Part shown: in pieces, positions 44,521 through 53,305 of the stretch
Position numbering within the stretch: the first letter of the stretch is position 1
Layout of the letters: each line of letters opens with the position of its first letter
Assembly (NCBI GenBank): GCA_012522755.1
Contig: JAAYJV010000048.1
Location: forward strand, 16,425 to 80,424
DNA: 64,000 bases
Direction of reading: 5' to 3'
Origin: Candidatus Hydrogenedens sp.
GTDB taxonomy: Bacteria; Hydrogenedentota; Hydrogenedentia; Hydrogenedentales; CAITNO01
Translations under genes and position numbers: made by a program
The notes under the pieces: generated by a model
What the model saw: only the letters and a program-made list of their open reading frames with translations
Database searches by the model: none
What the model was told of the DNA's origin: nothing

Positions 44521-44669
44521 CTTTGGAAATCAGTGTTTATCACTGCGCATCTGTGGTTCCAGGGGCCGTTGTGTCCGTGCTATTTCTTCGAGCTCATCGC
44601 AGTTAAATCAAAAGCTTCATTTGGCTGGGGCCATGCACTTCTGCATAAGTCGGCTGATTTTATGATTTC

Positions 44670-44698
44670 TTGACGTGGCCGGCTTTATATGATACACT
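44670..44698 (+). promoter_or_regulatory. Promoter of the hrcA-grpE-dnaK-dnaJ operon
   Basis: -35 TTGACG (44670-44675) and -10 TACACT (44693-44698), 17-nt spacing. Transcription would start about 7 nt later, inside or at the edge of the CIRCE operator, the usual arrangement for repression by HrcA. Confidence 0.65.
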
Positions 44699-44705
44699 TA
44701 TCCTG

Positions 44706-44732
44706 TTAGCACTCTCCTTGAATGAGTGCTAA
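44706..44732 (+). promoter_or_regulatory. CIRCE operator (HrcA-binding site)
   Basis: Exact match to the CIRCE consensus: TTAGCACTC, nine bases, GAGTGCTAA. The inverted repeat extends three more pairs on each side (CTG/CAG), 12 pairs in all. It lies 20 nt before the hrcA start and places the operon under HrcA heat-shock control. Confidence 0.97.
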
Positions 44733-44751
44733 CAGGCCACAGGAGTGACAA

Positions 44752-45822
44752 ATGAAAGCCGGAAAAGGACGTATGAAACCGCCTGTATCGCTCAATGAGC
44801 GTGAACAGGTGATTCTGCAAGCGGTCATCAACAGTTATGTGGCCCATGCGGAGCCTGTCGGTTCCCGTACCGTCGTGAAGCGTTTTGGCTTGAATTTGAG
44901 TGCAGCCACAGTGCGCAATGTCATGGCTGATCTTGAAGAGCAGGGCTACCTGCAGCAGGTACACACCAGTTCGGGCCGGATCCCCACCGATGCCGGATAT
45001 CGTTATTATGTTGATTATCTGATGAAGGTACAGCGTTTGACTCAGTCCGAGCGTCGGCGTATAGACGATGAGTTTAAAAGACAGCTCAGCGATGTGGACG
45101 GTGTTCTCCGTCACACGAGCCAGCTGCTTGCTCTGGTCTCCCATCAGGCGGGGCTGGTTGAAGCGCTGGATATGGAGCAGGCGAAAGTTCAGCGTTTTGA
45201 GTTGATGCGCATCAGTGATGACCGTGTTGCGGTTCTGATTGTTGACAACTTCGGTTCCGTCCATACCCTGCCCACGACGGTAAAAGCCTCGGCCGGCCAG
45301 GATCAGCTGAGCTCCTTGAGTAATTTTTTGAATTGTAATTTTCAGGGGATGACCCTGGGCACCCTTTCCGGGGCGATTCGCGGCCGACTGGGCGACGAAC
45401 TCGCTGAGCAGCGTGATCTCGCCCACAGCGTACTGGATATTCTGGATACGATGCCTCAGCGCCGGGGACGTCGCCTTTTTTTGGAAGGTGCTGTTCAGCT
45501 ATTTGAACAGCCTGAATTTCAGAGTATTGATCAGGCCCGTGAAGTGTTCGGACTCCTGGACGAGCATGACCGGCTGATTTCGCTTCTTCGCAAGGCTGTG
45601 TCCGAAGATGGCGGCCCTGCAGTATTTATCAGTCAGGAAAAAGACGATACTGTCGGTGTGGAAGATATCGGTGTGGTGGCTGCGCCCTATCATGTTGATG
45701 GTAAACCGGTGGGGCTTATCGGTATTCTGGGTCCCCGGCGTATGCCCTATTCGAAGCTGACGGCTATCGTACAGCATACTTCCGAGGTGGTCGGTCGTTT
45801 TTTAACCCGGCTCATGCGTTGA
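44752..45822 (+). CDS. hrcA: Heat-inducible transcription repressor HrcA
   Basis: 356 aa. HrcA binds CIRCE and represses chaperone genes when unfolded protein is low. The N-terminal winged helix has LNEREQVILQAVINSYVAHAEPVGSRTVVKRFGLNLSAATVRNVMADLEEQGYLQQVHTSSGRIPTDAGYRYYVD in family order (only key parts: HAEPVGSRT and HTSSGRIPTD). The GAF-like middle and C-terminal domain ends with GILGPRRMPYSKLTAIVQH, a strong family block. The perfect CIRCE 20 nt upstream shows autoregulation. First gene of the heat-shock operon. Confidence 0.97.
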   Translation: MKAGKGRMKPPVSLNEREQVILQAVINSYVAHAEPVGSRTVVKRFGLNLSAATVRNVMADLEEQGYLQQVHTSSGRIPTDAGYRYYVDYLMKVQRLTQSERRRIDDEFKRQLSDVDGVLRHTSQLLALVSHQAGLVEALDMEQAKVQRFELMRISDDRVAVLIVDNFGSVHTLPTTVKASAGQDQLSSLSNFLNCNFQGMTLGTLSGAIRGRLGDELAEQRDLAHSVLDILDTMPQRRGRRLFLEGAVQLFEQPEFQSIDQAREVFGLLDEHDRLISLLRKAVSEDGGPAVFISQEKDDTVGVEDIGVVAAPYHVDGKPVGLIGILGPRRMPYSKLTAIVQHTSEVVGRFLTRLMR

Positions 45823-45857
45823 CAGAGCCTGGAAGTTTAAAGAAATCCTGTTAACAG

Positions 45858-46541
45858 ATGAGTGATTCCATGGATAAAACAGAATTCGAAAAAATGTTGG
45901 AACGTAAAGCAGCTGAAGAGCAGGCGGCAAAAATTCTCGAAGAAGTGCAGGAGACTCCTGAAGTGATTATAGAGGAGCCTGCTGCTGAGGACACCGAGTT
46001 GGAGAGCCTGCAGAAAGCGCTTGAAGCAGCCGTGCTGGAGCGTGATGGGCTCATGGACCAGCTCTTGCGTGCCCGGGCCGATTTTGACAACTATAAGAAA
46101 CGCAATTTCCGCGACATGGAGCAGCTCCGTGCGACGGCTTCCATCAATCTGGTGCGGGCTCTCCTGCCTGTTCTTGACAATATGGAACGTGCTCTGGCTC
46201 ATGCAGCTGAGGAGAATCCCCTTACAGAAGGTATTCTCATGGTCCGGAAACAACTGCTTGAAGTGTTGGGTGCCGAGGGACTCACAGCCATTGAAGCCAA
46301 AGGTGCCGAATTTGATCCCAATTATCATGAGGCCCTGGCCATGACACCGGCTGATTGCAGTCCGGGCACTGTCATGGAAGAATATGAGCGGGGCTATCTG
46401 CTCAGGGACGTTCTGTTACGTCCGGCCAAGGTGATTGTAAGTTGTGAATTGGAAGACAGTGTCTCTGATGAGGGAGAGGCTGATTCTGACGATACGATAA
46501 ATGAAACAGTGTTTTCTGAAACAGAAGAAGATGAGAAATGA
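45858..46541 (+). CDS. grpE: Nucleotide exchange factor GrpE
   Basis: 227 aa. GrpE releases ADP from DnaK. It has an N-terminal acidic coiled-coil region, the typical dimer helix (LRARADFDNYKKRNFRDME), then LLPVLDNMERAL and the C-terminal beta domain with FDPNYHEALAM and VMEEYERGYLLRDVLLRPAKVIVS. A Ser/Asp/Glu-rich tail extends the C-terminus. It lies 36 nt after hrcA and 37 nt before dnaK, in the same operon. Confidence 0.96.
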   Translation: MSDSMDKTEFEKMLERKAAEEQAAKILEEVQETPEVIIEEPAAEDTELESLQKALEAAVLERDGLMDQLLRARADFDNYKKRNFRDMEQLRATASINLVRALLPVLDNMERALAHAAEENPLTEGILMVRKQLLEVLGAEGLTAIEAKGAEFDPNYHEALAMTPADCSPGTVMEEYERGYLLRDVLLRPAKVIVSCELEDSVSDEGEADSDDTINETVFSETEEDEK

Positions 46542-46577
46542 TCGTGTGCTGCTACACATCTGAAGGAGAGATAAACT

Positions 46578-48512
46578 ATGGGTAAAGTTATCGGAATAGA
46601 CCTGGGTACGACAAACTCATGTGTTGCCGTCATGGAAGGCGGAGAATCCGTTGTCATTACCAATGCGGAAGGCAATCGCACCACCCCCTCCGTCGTAGCC
46701 TTCAACAAAGAGGGCGAACGGCTTGTCGGTGCTGTTGCCAAGCGGCAGGCTGTGACAAACCCACAAAATACAATTTTCAGCATCAAGCGCTTTATGGGGC
46801 GGCGACACAATGAAGTGAAAGAAGAAGAAAAGATTGTCCCCTTCAGCATCGCTTCCAGTTCATCAGGCGATCTGGAGGTCAGCATTCAGAGTAAATCCTA
46901 TCGTCCCCCTGAAATTTCGGCCATGATCCTCCAGAAAATGAAAGAAACAGCCGAAGCCTATCTGGGCGAGACAGTGACCCAGGCTGTGATAACCGTCCCG
47001 GCCTACTTCAATGATTCACAGCGTCAGGCTACAAAAGACGCCGGGCGTATTGCGGGGCTTGAAGTACTGCGTATCATCAACGAGCCCACAGCAGCCGCGC
47101 TGGCCTATGGCATGGAAAAGAAAAAAGACGAAAAAGTCGTTGTCTATGATCTGGGCGGCGGTACTTTCGACGTCTCTGTGCTCTCCATCGGCGATGACAG
47201 CTTTGAAGTGCTCAGCACCAACGGTGACACCCATCTCGGTGGTGATGACTTTGACCAGAAAGTGATCGACTGGCTGGCGGAAGAATTTCTGCGGGACCAG
47301 GGCATTGATCTGCGCAAAGACCCCATGGCTCTGCAACGCCTGAAAGAAGCGGCTGAAAAGGCCAAATGTGAGTTGTCCAGCGCTACGACCACCGATGTGA
47401 ATCTGCCCTTTATCACTGCTGACCAGGCCGGGCCCAAACATCTGAACTATACCCTGAGTCGAGCCAAACTCGAACAGCTCTGTGATGCACTGTTGCAGCG
47501 TACCAAAAACCCCTGTTACCGTGCTCTCGAAGATGCGGGCCTGTCCTCCGCAGAGATCAATGAAGTGATCCTCGTGGGCGGTATGACCCGTATGCCCGCC
47601 GTGGGACGCATTGTGAAAGAGGTTTTCAATAAAGAACCCCACCGCGGTGTGAATCCTGACGAAGTCGTGGCCTTGGGCGCGGCCATTCAGGCTGGCGTAC
47701 TTTCCGGCGATGTGAAAGACGTGTTGCTCCTGGACGTGACCCCCCTGTCCCTCGGTATTGAAACTCTGGGCGGTGTCACCACGAAACTGATCGAGCGGAA
47801 TACAACCATTCCCGTGACAAAACGCCAGACCTTCTCCACGGCCGCTGACAACCAGAACGCCGTGACGATTCATGTCCTTCAGGGCGAACGTGAAATGGCC
47901 GCAGACAACCGCACGCTGGGCAAATTTGACCTCATCGGGATTCCTCCCGCACCCCGTGGCATTCCGCAGATTGAAGTGTCTTTTGATATTGACGCGAACG
48001 GCATTGTGAACGTCTCGGCCAAAGATCTGGGTACGGGCAAAGAGCATGCCATCCGCATTGAAGCGTCCAGTGGTCTGTCGGAAGAAGAAATCGACAAGAT
48101 GATGCGCGAAGCTGAACAACATGCCGAAGAAGATAAAGAACGGCGTAAAGTCGTTGAAGTGCGTAACAATGGCGATGCCATGCTCTACTCCACGGAAAAG
48201 AGCCTGAAAGAACACGGCGACAAACTTGAGGCACAGGATAAACAGAATCTTGAAGATGCGCTCAATACGCTGCGAGAAGCCTTGAAAGGCGACGATGTTG
48301 CCGCCATTGAATCAGCTTTGGAAAATGTGAATACGGCTGCTCATAAACTGGCTGAAATCCTGTATAAAGATGCCGCACAGGCGCAGGAAGCGGCCGGTGA
48401 TGCAGCCGGTCCCGGCGCCGAATATGTGCGCCCTGAAGATGCCGGAGCAAATACAGACTCCACCGATGCGGATTTCACCGTGTTGGATGACGATGAAAGC
48501 AGCAACAACTGA
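46578..48512 (+). CDS. dnaK: Chaperone protein DnaK (Hsp70)
   Basis: 644 aa Hsp70 chaperone. The ATPase domain starts [20 protein letters not shown] and has [45 protein letters not shown] and [10 protein letters not shown]. The substrate domain follows with [17 protein letters not shown] and the lid. The C-terminal tail (Ala/Gly/Asp-rich) ends in an acidic DDDESSNN instead of the common EEVKDDK. Preceded by GGAGAG ribosome-binding site; third gene of the CIRCE operon. Confidence 0.98.
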   Translation: MGKVIGIDLGTTNSCVAVMEGGESVVITNAEGNRTTPSVVAFNKEGERLVGAVAKRQAVTNPQNTIFSIKRFMGRRHNEVKEEEKIVPFSIASSSSGDLEVSIQSKSYRPPEISAMILQKMKETAEAYLGETVTQAVITVPAYFNDSQRQATKDAGRIAGLEVLRIINEPTAAALAYGMEKKKDEKVVVYDLGGGTFDVSVLSIGDDSFEVLSTNGDTHLGGDDFDQKVIDWLAEEFLRDQGIDLRKDPMALQRLKEAAEKAKCELSSATTTDVNLPFITADQAGPKHLNYTLSRAKLEQLCDALLQRTKNPCYRALEDAGLSSAEINEVILVGGMTRMPAVGRIVKEVFNKEPHRGVNPDEVVALGAAIQAGVLSGDVKDVLLLDVTPLSLGIETLGGVTTKLIERNTTIPVTKRQTFSTAADNQNAVTIHVLQGEREMAADNRTLGKFDLIGIPPAPRGIPQIEVSFDIDANGIVNVSAKDLGTGKEHAIRIEASSGLSEEEIDKMMREAEQHAEEDKERRKVVEVRNNGDAMLYSTEKSLKEHGDKLEAQDKQNLEDALNTLREALKGDDVAAIESALENVNTAAHKLAEILYKDAAQAQEAAGDAAGPGAEYVRPEDAGANTDSTDADFTVLDDDESSNN

Positions 48513-48592
48513 GTCAGTCAGTGTTGCCTTCTTTGAGATGATTTGATCAATCCCGACCATGGGAAAGAACCTCGTGCAGGAAAGTCATAGCC

Positions 48593-49726
48593 ATGCCTGC
48601 TGCAAAAGACTTATATGAAATCCTGGGTGTGCCCGCCACGGCCAGCCAGGAAGAAATCCGCAAGGCCTATCTGAAGCTTGCCCACAAGTATCACCCTGAT
48701 AAAACAGGGGGAGACAAGGAAGCGGAAGATAAGCTCAAAGAGATCAATGCGGCCTATGATGTGTTGAAAAACCCTGAAAAACGGCAGCAGTACGATCGCT
48801 TCGGCACTGCGGACGGTCAGCCCTTCGGAGGCTTTGAGGGCGGCTTCGGTGGTGGCTTTGAAGGCGGCTTCGGCGGTGGTTTCGGTGATATTTTTGATAT
48901 GCTTTTCGGGCAGCAGGGCGGTCGGCAACGGGCCAACCGTCCTCAGCCCGGACATGATCTGGAATACGAACTGCTTCTGACCATGGAAGAGGTGGTCAAG
49001 CCCCTCAGCAAAAAGATCAGCTTCGCCCGAAAAGAAAACTGTTCGGATTGTAATGGAAGCGGAGCAGCCAGAGGCAGCAGGCCCGAGACCTGTCCCGACT
49101 GTCAGGGCACTGGACAGGTACGCAGCTCTCAGGGCTTTTTCAGTATGAGCCGTCCCTGCGCCCGCTGTTCAGGAACAGGGCTGTTCATCGCCAAACCCTG
49201 CCAGACCTGTAAGGGGAAGGGGCAGGTGCGCTCCAAGCGGGACGTGAGCGTCAATATTCCCGCCGGAGTGGATACGGGCATGCGTCTGCGTCTTGCAGGC
49301 GAAGGCGAAGCGGGGCTTCGCGGAGGACCACGAGGTGACCTCTATATCCGTATCAAAATTGCGCCCCATCCTTTTTTCGAACGGGTGAACGAAGACGTGT
49401 ATTGCACGGCCACTATTTCGTTCACGCAAGCCGCTCTGGGTGCCACAATCCGTGTGCCGACCCTTACAGGCATGGGCGATTTGAAGGTGCCCCCCGGTAC
49501 CCAGTCAGGGGCGAAACTACGCCTTCGCGGCCATGGATATCTCGCCATGCACGGATTCCGCCAGGGTGATCAATTTGTTCTGATCCACGTGGAAACACCC
49601 CAGAAGCTCTCCAGGCCCCAGCGTGAATTGCTTGAAAAACTGGAAAGTCAGGGGAACGCCAAGACCTATCCCAAGCGTGCCGAATACGAAAAAACCATCG
49701 AAAATCTGCGGAAACAGAAAAAATAA
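48593..49726 (+). CDS. dnaJ: Chaperone protein DnaJ
   Basis: 377 aa type I J-protein, cochaperone of DnaK. The J domain (about 5-70) has the HPD motif in KLAHKYHPDKTGG. A Gly/Phe-rich segment (about 80-105, GGFEGGFGGG-like) is followed by the zinc domain with four CxxCxGxG repeats (CSDCNGSG, CPDCQGTG, CARCSGTG, CQTCKGKG) and the substrate-binding C-terminal domain with VNIPAGVDTGMRLRLAGEGEAG. Start ATG at 48593. Last gene of the operon; it converges with the DUF169 gene. Confidence 0.96.
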   Translation: MPAAKDLYEILGVPATASQEEIRKAYLKLAHKYHPDKTGGDKEAEDKLKEINAAYDVLKNPEKRQQYDRFGTADGQPFGGFEGGFGGGFEGGFGGGFGDIFDMLFGQQGGRQRANRPQPGHDLEYELLLTMEEVVKPLSKKISFARKENCSDCNGSGAARGSRPETCPDCQGTGQVRSSQGFFSMSRPCARCSGTGLFIAKPCQTCKGKGQVRSKRDVSVNIPAGVDTGMRLRLAGEGEAGLRGGPRGDLYIRIKIAPHPFFERVNEDVYCTATISFTQAALGATIRVPTLTGMGDLKVPPGTQSGAKLRLRGHGYLAMHGFRQGDQFVLIHVETPQKLSRPQRELLEKLESQGNAKTYPKRAEYEKTIENLRKQKK

Positions 49727-49739
49727 TTTCTTCCCCGGT

Positions 49740-50561
49740 TTATTTTTTCTCTGTCATCAACTGACGCCAATTATCCCGCTGAAGAAAACAACCTTCCACA
49801 TTGGATTCCAGTTCTTTGAACATGGCCGGGGTCAGAGAGAAAGAAAGCATGTCCTTCGGAAGCAGGTGGCGCACATTGATTCGTGCGGATATATCAATCA
49901 TACCCACAATGGCCCGGGGGAATTCCCGTTTCTGTTCATTGTAGAGGGCGATACCCGCCGCCTGGCAGCCGGCGGCGAAGGGTACGATCACACGCTCCTT
50001 ATCGGGATGCTCATAATGACTGAGTACCGTGAGAGCGGACAATTGATCCGGATTGACAAAGAGCGTGATGCTTTGTACCTGCGGATTGTCCAGGTCTCCC
50101 TCTTCCAGGGGGCGAAGGACGACGTACTCTGCGGGAATTTCGCGGGGACCCAGATACTCCACAAAGCGGCGCGCGGCATCGGCATCTTTCAGATAACGTT
50201 CCCCTGAAAGATACTCCCGGGCCATGGCTTTATTACCCGCCTCTGTCATGGCCGTGGCGATCATATCAGCACCGGGGATGTCTTTGTTGCCCTCAGAGAG
50301 GAAACGAAAAAAAGCGTCTTTGCCTCCGGGAAACTGTTCATAACAATTCCCCAGACCCATGCCCACGCCTCCACCGGGACAGCCATAACTTGACCGGGAT
50401 ATGGCTGCGACACGACCCTTGGCAGCCGTTACGAGGTGAAACATGAGACAGCCCCATTTCCCTTCTTTGAATTCCAAAGCCTTTTCCGGTTTCTCATCCT
50501 GCCAGAGCAATGAAACAGGCTTGAACTGCAATTGAAGGGCATCGAGTAATTGACTTTTCAT
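49740..50561 (-). CDS. DUF169 domain protein
   Basis: 273 aa. It matches the DUF169 family: LQFKPVSLLWQDEKP at the start, the glycine/cysteine-rich WGCLMF and YGCPGGGVGMGLG, and a later region VQSITLFVNPDQLSALTVLSHY with VPFAAGCQAAG. Conserved cysteines suggest a metal or redox role in the family, but no function is established. No signal peptide. Single gene on the minus strand, bordering the repeat-rich spacer. Confidence 0.85.
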   Translation of the reverse strand: MKSQLLDALQLQFKPVSLLWQDEKPEKALEFKEGKWGCLMFHLVTAAKGRVAAISRSSYGCPGGGVGMGLGNCYEQFPGGKDAFFRFLSEGNKDIPGADMIATAMTEAGNKAMAREYLSGERYLKDADAARRFVEYLGPREIPAEYVVLRPLEEGDLDNPQVQSITLFVNPDQLSALTVLSHYEHPDKERVIVPFAAGCQAAGIALYNEQKREFPRAIVGMIDISARINVRHLLPKDMLSFSLTPAMFKELESNVEGCFLQRDNWRQLMTEKK

Positions 50562-50684
50562 GGGGGCTGTCCTTTTTTAATAAGGTCTGTGGTTGTGTGC
50601 AGTACGCAATAATGGAATCATAGCAAATCCGGGAAGGAAGAAGAAATTGCTTTTGCCAGAGGGCTGTGCGCCAAGTGGACGGCG

Positions 50685-50892
50685 GGGCGAGCCTCTGGAT
50701 CTTTACAAAGACATTGAGGTTATAAAGATCTCTCAGAGTCGGTCGGATCGGACGGATCGGTCGGATCGGACGGATGTGGGAGAGGCTCGGGTTGGGGTCA
50801 GGACATTTATGATGAGTTAGTGGACAGAATGGACCGAGTTGGACCAATTGGGCACGGCATGCCGTGCCCCTACCTGCCCTCGCTCCTCGTCC
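50685..50892. repeat. Dispersed intergenic repeat unit 1 (~208 bp), with REP-like palindrome
   Basis: Near-identical to the unit at 50922-51111, differing by about a dozen substitutions and by one extra copy of an 18-bp tandem segment CGGTCGGATCGGACGGAT. It contains, in order, GGGCGAGCCTCTGGATC, TTGAGGTTATAA, the GGATCGGACGGAT part, TGGGAGAGGCTCGGG, TTAGTGGACAGAATGGACC and a perfect 20-bp palindrome GGGCACGGCATGCCGTGCCC (50850-50869). On the minus strand GTAG (50873-50870) precedes the palindrome, as in REP sequences bound by RAYT proteins. Confidence 0.85.
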
Positions 50893-50921
50893 TTCGCGCG
50901 GAAAAACCGGGAAGACGGCGG

Positions 50922-51111
50922 GGGCGAGCCTCTGGATCTTTACAAAGACATTGAGGTTATAACGATCTCACAGAGTCGGTCGGATCGGACGGATGTGGGA
51001 GAGGCTCGGGTTGAGGTCAGGACATTTATTATGAGTTAGTGGACAGAATGGACCGAGTTGGACTAATTGGGCACGGCATGCCGTGCCCCTACCTGCCCTC
51101 GTTCCTCGTTC
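50922..51111. repeat. Dispersed intergenic repeat unit 2 (~190 bp), with REP-like palindrome
   Basis: Second tandem-arranged copy of the unit at 50685-50892, same orientation, 30 bp apart, with one copy of the 18-bp segment. Its 20-bp palindrome is at 51069-51088, again followed by CTAC (GTAG on the minus strand, 51092-51089), then a C-rich tail of CCTCGTTCCTCGTTC variants to about 51165. The whole 50562-51263 spacer is made of these units and I see no gene in it. Confidence 0.85.
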
Positions 51112-51263
51112 ATCGCCCCTCATCCCCGTCCCTTGCCCTCGCTCCTTGCCCCTCATAACGCCTTTTGAGTCAGTCTATGTTAAAATATAAACTATTCAGG
51201 GACAGGCTGTTCCAAAGCCTTATCACAGGCTTGTGCAAAGCGACACCATAGAAAGGTATTTCA

Positions 51264-52529
51264 TTGAAAAAACGTTTATCCATTGCTCTGGTTGGTGCCG
51301 GTATGTTTGGCGGTGATGTGCATATGCGCGCTTATTGCCAGTTTGCCCGATATGGCTTGTTGCCCTGGCTGGGTCGTCTGGGTCTGGATTGCAGTGCCCG
51401 TGCTCTGGGCGATATCGAAATCGATTTCGTGGCTTTGGGAACCCGTACGGAAGCTTCAGCAAAAGCACGGCTTGCGGAATTTCAAAAGATGGGTCTGGAC
51501 TTCGCCATTTACCACGGAGAAGAACCCTGGGTGGATATTCTCCGGGATTTCCCTGATCTGGATGTGCTTGCCATTGCCACACCGGACCATCTTCACACGG
51601 CTCCGGCTCTGGCTGCTCTGGAGGCCGGTGCCCATGTGATCATGGAAAAGCCCATGGCTCTAGATGCGGAAGAGGCGGATGCCATCATCGCCGCTGCGAA
51701 AAAATCGGGACGTATCGTCGGTGTGGACATGCACAAGCGTTATGACCCCGATCACCTGCGGATCCGTGATGACTTGCTGGAAAAAATCGGGGAGCCTCTT
51801 TACGGCGTGGCTCTTCTGGAAGAACCTCTGGCCGTGTCCACGGAAGTATTCAAAGGCTGGGCTGAAAAAAGCGATCCTTTCAGTTATGTGGGCTGTCACT
51901 GGACTGATCTGTTCATCGCCATGATGGGTGTGAAACCTGTATCCCTCCATGCTGTAGGCCAGAAGAAAAAGCTTCGCCAGGAATATAACATGGATGCTTT
52001 TGATGCGGTCCAGGTGAAAATTCAATTTGATAACGGCATGAGTATCGACTTTCATAACAACTGGATTCTTCCGGATTCCTTTGAAGGACCCGTGAACCAG
52101 GAAAGCCGCATTTTCGGGACTCATGGTCTTGTTGAATCGGATACGCAATACAGAGGCCTGCGCTTCGTGTCCGAAAAGGAAGGCATGAAGACAGCCAATG
52201 TGCATATGACCCGCAATGTGAAACGACCTGACAACAGTCAGGCCTATTGTGGCTATGGCGTGGACAGTATCACTGTTTGTATCGAAAAAATCGCACAAGT
52301 GAAGTTTCTTGGCAAAAGTCCGGAAGAACTGGCTGATGAGTATCCCAATGCGGAGGAAGGACGCCTCTCCGTCCTCATAGTCCATGCGGCCCGTGAAGTG
52401 ATGATGCGCAATCATGCTTATCTGGAAGAAGGCAAAGGCGCACCTGTGACAGCCCTTTTCAATGTAGAAGGCATTACGATTGTGGATCCTTACAAAGGCA
52501 ATGAACTGATTTACAAGCGTCCGATCTGA
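51264..52529 (+). CDS. Gfo/Idh/MocA family NAD(P)-dependent oxidoreductase
   Basis: 421 aa. The N-terminal Rossmann domain has LSIALVGAGMFGGDVH and the family motif VIMEKPMALDAEEADAI; VDMHKRYDPDHLR and VGCHWTDLF belong to the C-terminal alpha/beta domain with a likely catalytic His. An insertion after residue 20 (ARYGLLPWLGRLGLDC) makes the Rossmann region longer than usual. It likely oxidises or reduces a sugar or inositol derivative; the substrate is unknown. The TTG start at 51264 has AAAGG 7 nt upstream. No signal peptide, so it is cytoplasmic. Confidence 0.9.
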   Translation: MKKRLSIALVGAGMFGGDVHMRAYCQFARYGLLPWLGRLGLDCSARALGDIEIDFVALGTRTEASAKARLAEFQKMGLDFAIYHGEEPWVDILRDFPDLDVLAIATPDHLHTAPALAALEAGAHVIMEKPMALDAEEADAIIAAAKKSGRIVGVDMHKRYDPDHLRIRDDLLEKIGEPLYGVALLEEPLAVSTEVFKGWAEKSDPFSYVGCHWTDLFIAMMGVKPVSLHAVGQKKKLRQEYNMDAFDAVQVKIQFDNGMSIDFHNNWILPDSFEGPVNQESRIFGTHGLVESDTQYRGLRFVSEKEGMKTANVHMTRNVKRPDNSQAYCGYGVDSITVCIEKIAQVKFLGKSPEELADEYPNAEEGRLSVLIVHAAREVMMRNHAYLEEGKGAPVTALFNVEGITIVDPYKGNELIYKRPI

Positions 52530-52585
52530 ATGCACAAGGCACTGTCCGCCTGAAAGGGATGGACTGACCAAGGAGACCTATACCC

Positions 52586-53296
52586 GTGGCTCGTATGGCT
52601 CGTTTTATTGTTCCCGGTTTTGTACACCATGTGGAACAACACAGTTCTCTGGACGCCCCTGTTTTTCGTTCCGACGGAGATTATAAAAAATACCTCAGTC
52701 TTCTGGCGGAGCATGCCCTGGAAAAAGGAGTGTCCATCTGGGCCTACTGTATTCTACCCCACAGCATTCATCTCGTTGTGGTTCCTCGCGACGAAGAGGC
52801 CCTGAGCTCCATGATTCGCGATGTGCATGCTTTCTACTCCGCCTATTATAATTTGACCTATGATCATAGCGGTACACTCTGGCGTGGTCGTTTTCAAAGT
52901 TGTGTCGTTGATGATCTGCTTGTGATGACGGCTGTTCGTCTGGTGGAATGTCACCCGGCGCATCTGGGGCTGGTGGACAGGGCCGAAAAATATGAGTGGT
53001 CCAGTGCGGCCGCCCACAGCAGCCGGGAGGAGCATCCTTTCCTGGAAAAAAGCTTTCCGCCTCCCGATATGCGTGACAACTGGCCTTCTTTTCTGAAGGA
53101 AAGTACACAGGCCGAGGCACTGGAAGAACAGCTTCAGATGTATACCCGTACGGGCCGTCCCTGGGGCACTCTGGAGTTTCTTCTTGGCCTCGAAAAACAA
53201 TATAATCGGAGTTTGATCCCTCGTAAACGGGGACGAAAACCCAAGCAGAAAAACAATGATGATGGAGTATCTGTTGAAGATGAGACAGAGGAGTAG
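52586..53296 (+). CDS. REP-associated tyrosine transposase (RAYT)-like protein, catalytic residues lost
   Basis: 236 aa, Y1/IS200-like fold. It follows the RAYT pattern: MARMARFIVPGFVHHVEQ at the start, VFRSDGDYKKYLSLLAEHALEKG, WRGRFQSC, HLGLVDRAEKYEWSSAAAH and the C-terminal GRPWGTLEFLLGLEKQYNR-SLIPRKRGRKPK with an AT-hook-like basic end. The usual MPNHVHL reads LPHSIHL, so the first His of the HUH motif is Ser, and the usual RYVELNPVRAGLV reads RLVECHPAHLGLV, so the catalytic Tyr is Leu. DNA-binding features remain. It looks like a domesticated or dead RAYT, close to REP-like repeats. Reading starts at the GTG near a GGAG site. Confidence 0.82.
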   Translation: MARMARFIVPGFVHHVEQHSSLDAPVFRSDGDYKKYLSLLAEHALEKGVSIWAYCILPHSIHLVVVPRDEEALSSMIRDVHAFYSAYYNLTYDHSGTLWRGRFQSCVVDDLLVMTAVRLVECHPAHLGLVDRAEKYEWSSAAAHSSREEHPFLEKSFPPPDMRDNWPSFLKESTQAEALEEQLQMYTRTGRPWGTLEFLLGLEKQYNRSLIPRKRGRKPKQKNNDDGVSVEDETEE

Positions 53297-53305
53297 CGAA
53301 AACCC

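Noticed and set aside
47016-48215. 399-codon minus-strand ORF opposite dnaK
   Set aside because: Long antisense ORFs in dnaK are well known artefacts of its codon usage.
50685-51165. Possible CRISPR array at the two similar units
   Set aside because: Only two ~200-bp units, no short regular repeats with unique spacers, and no cas genes nearby.
52586-53296. Active IS200/IS605 insertion sequence around the RAYT-like gene
   Set aside because: No terminal hairpins or duplicated flanks directly next to the gene, no tnpB/iscB partner, and the catalytic residues are replaced.
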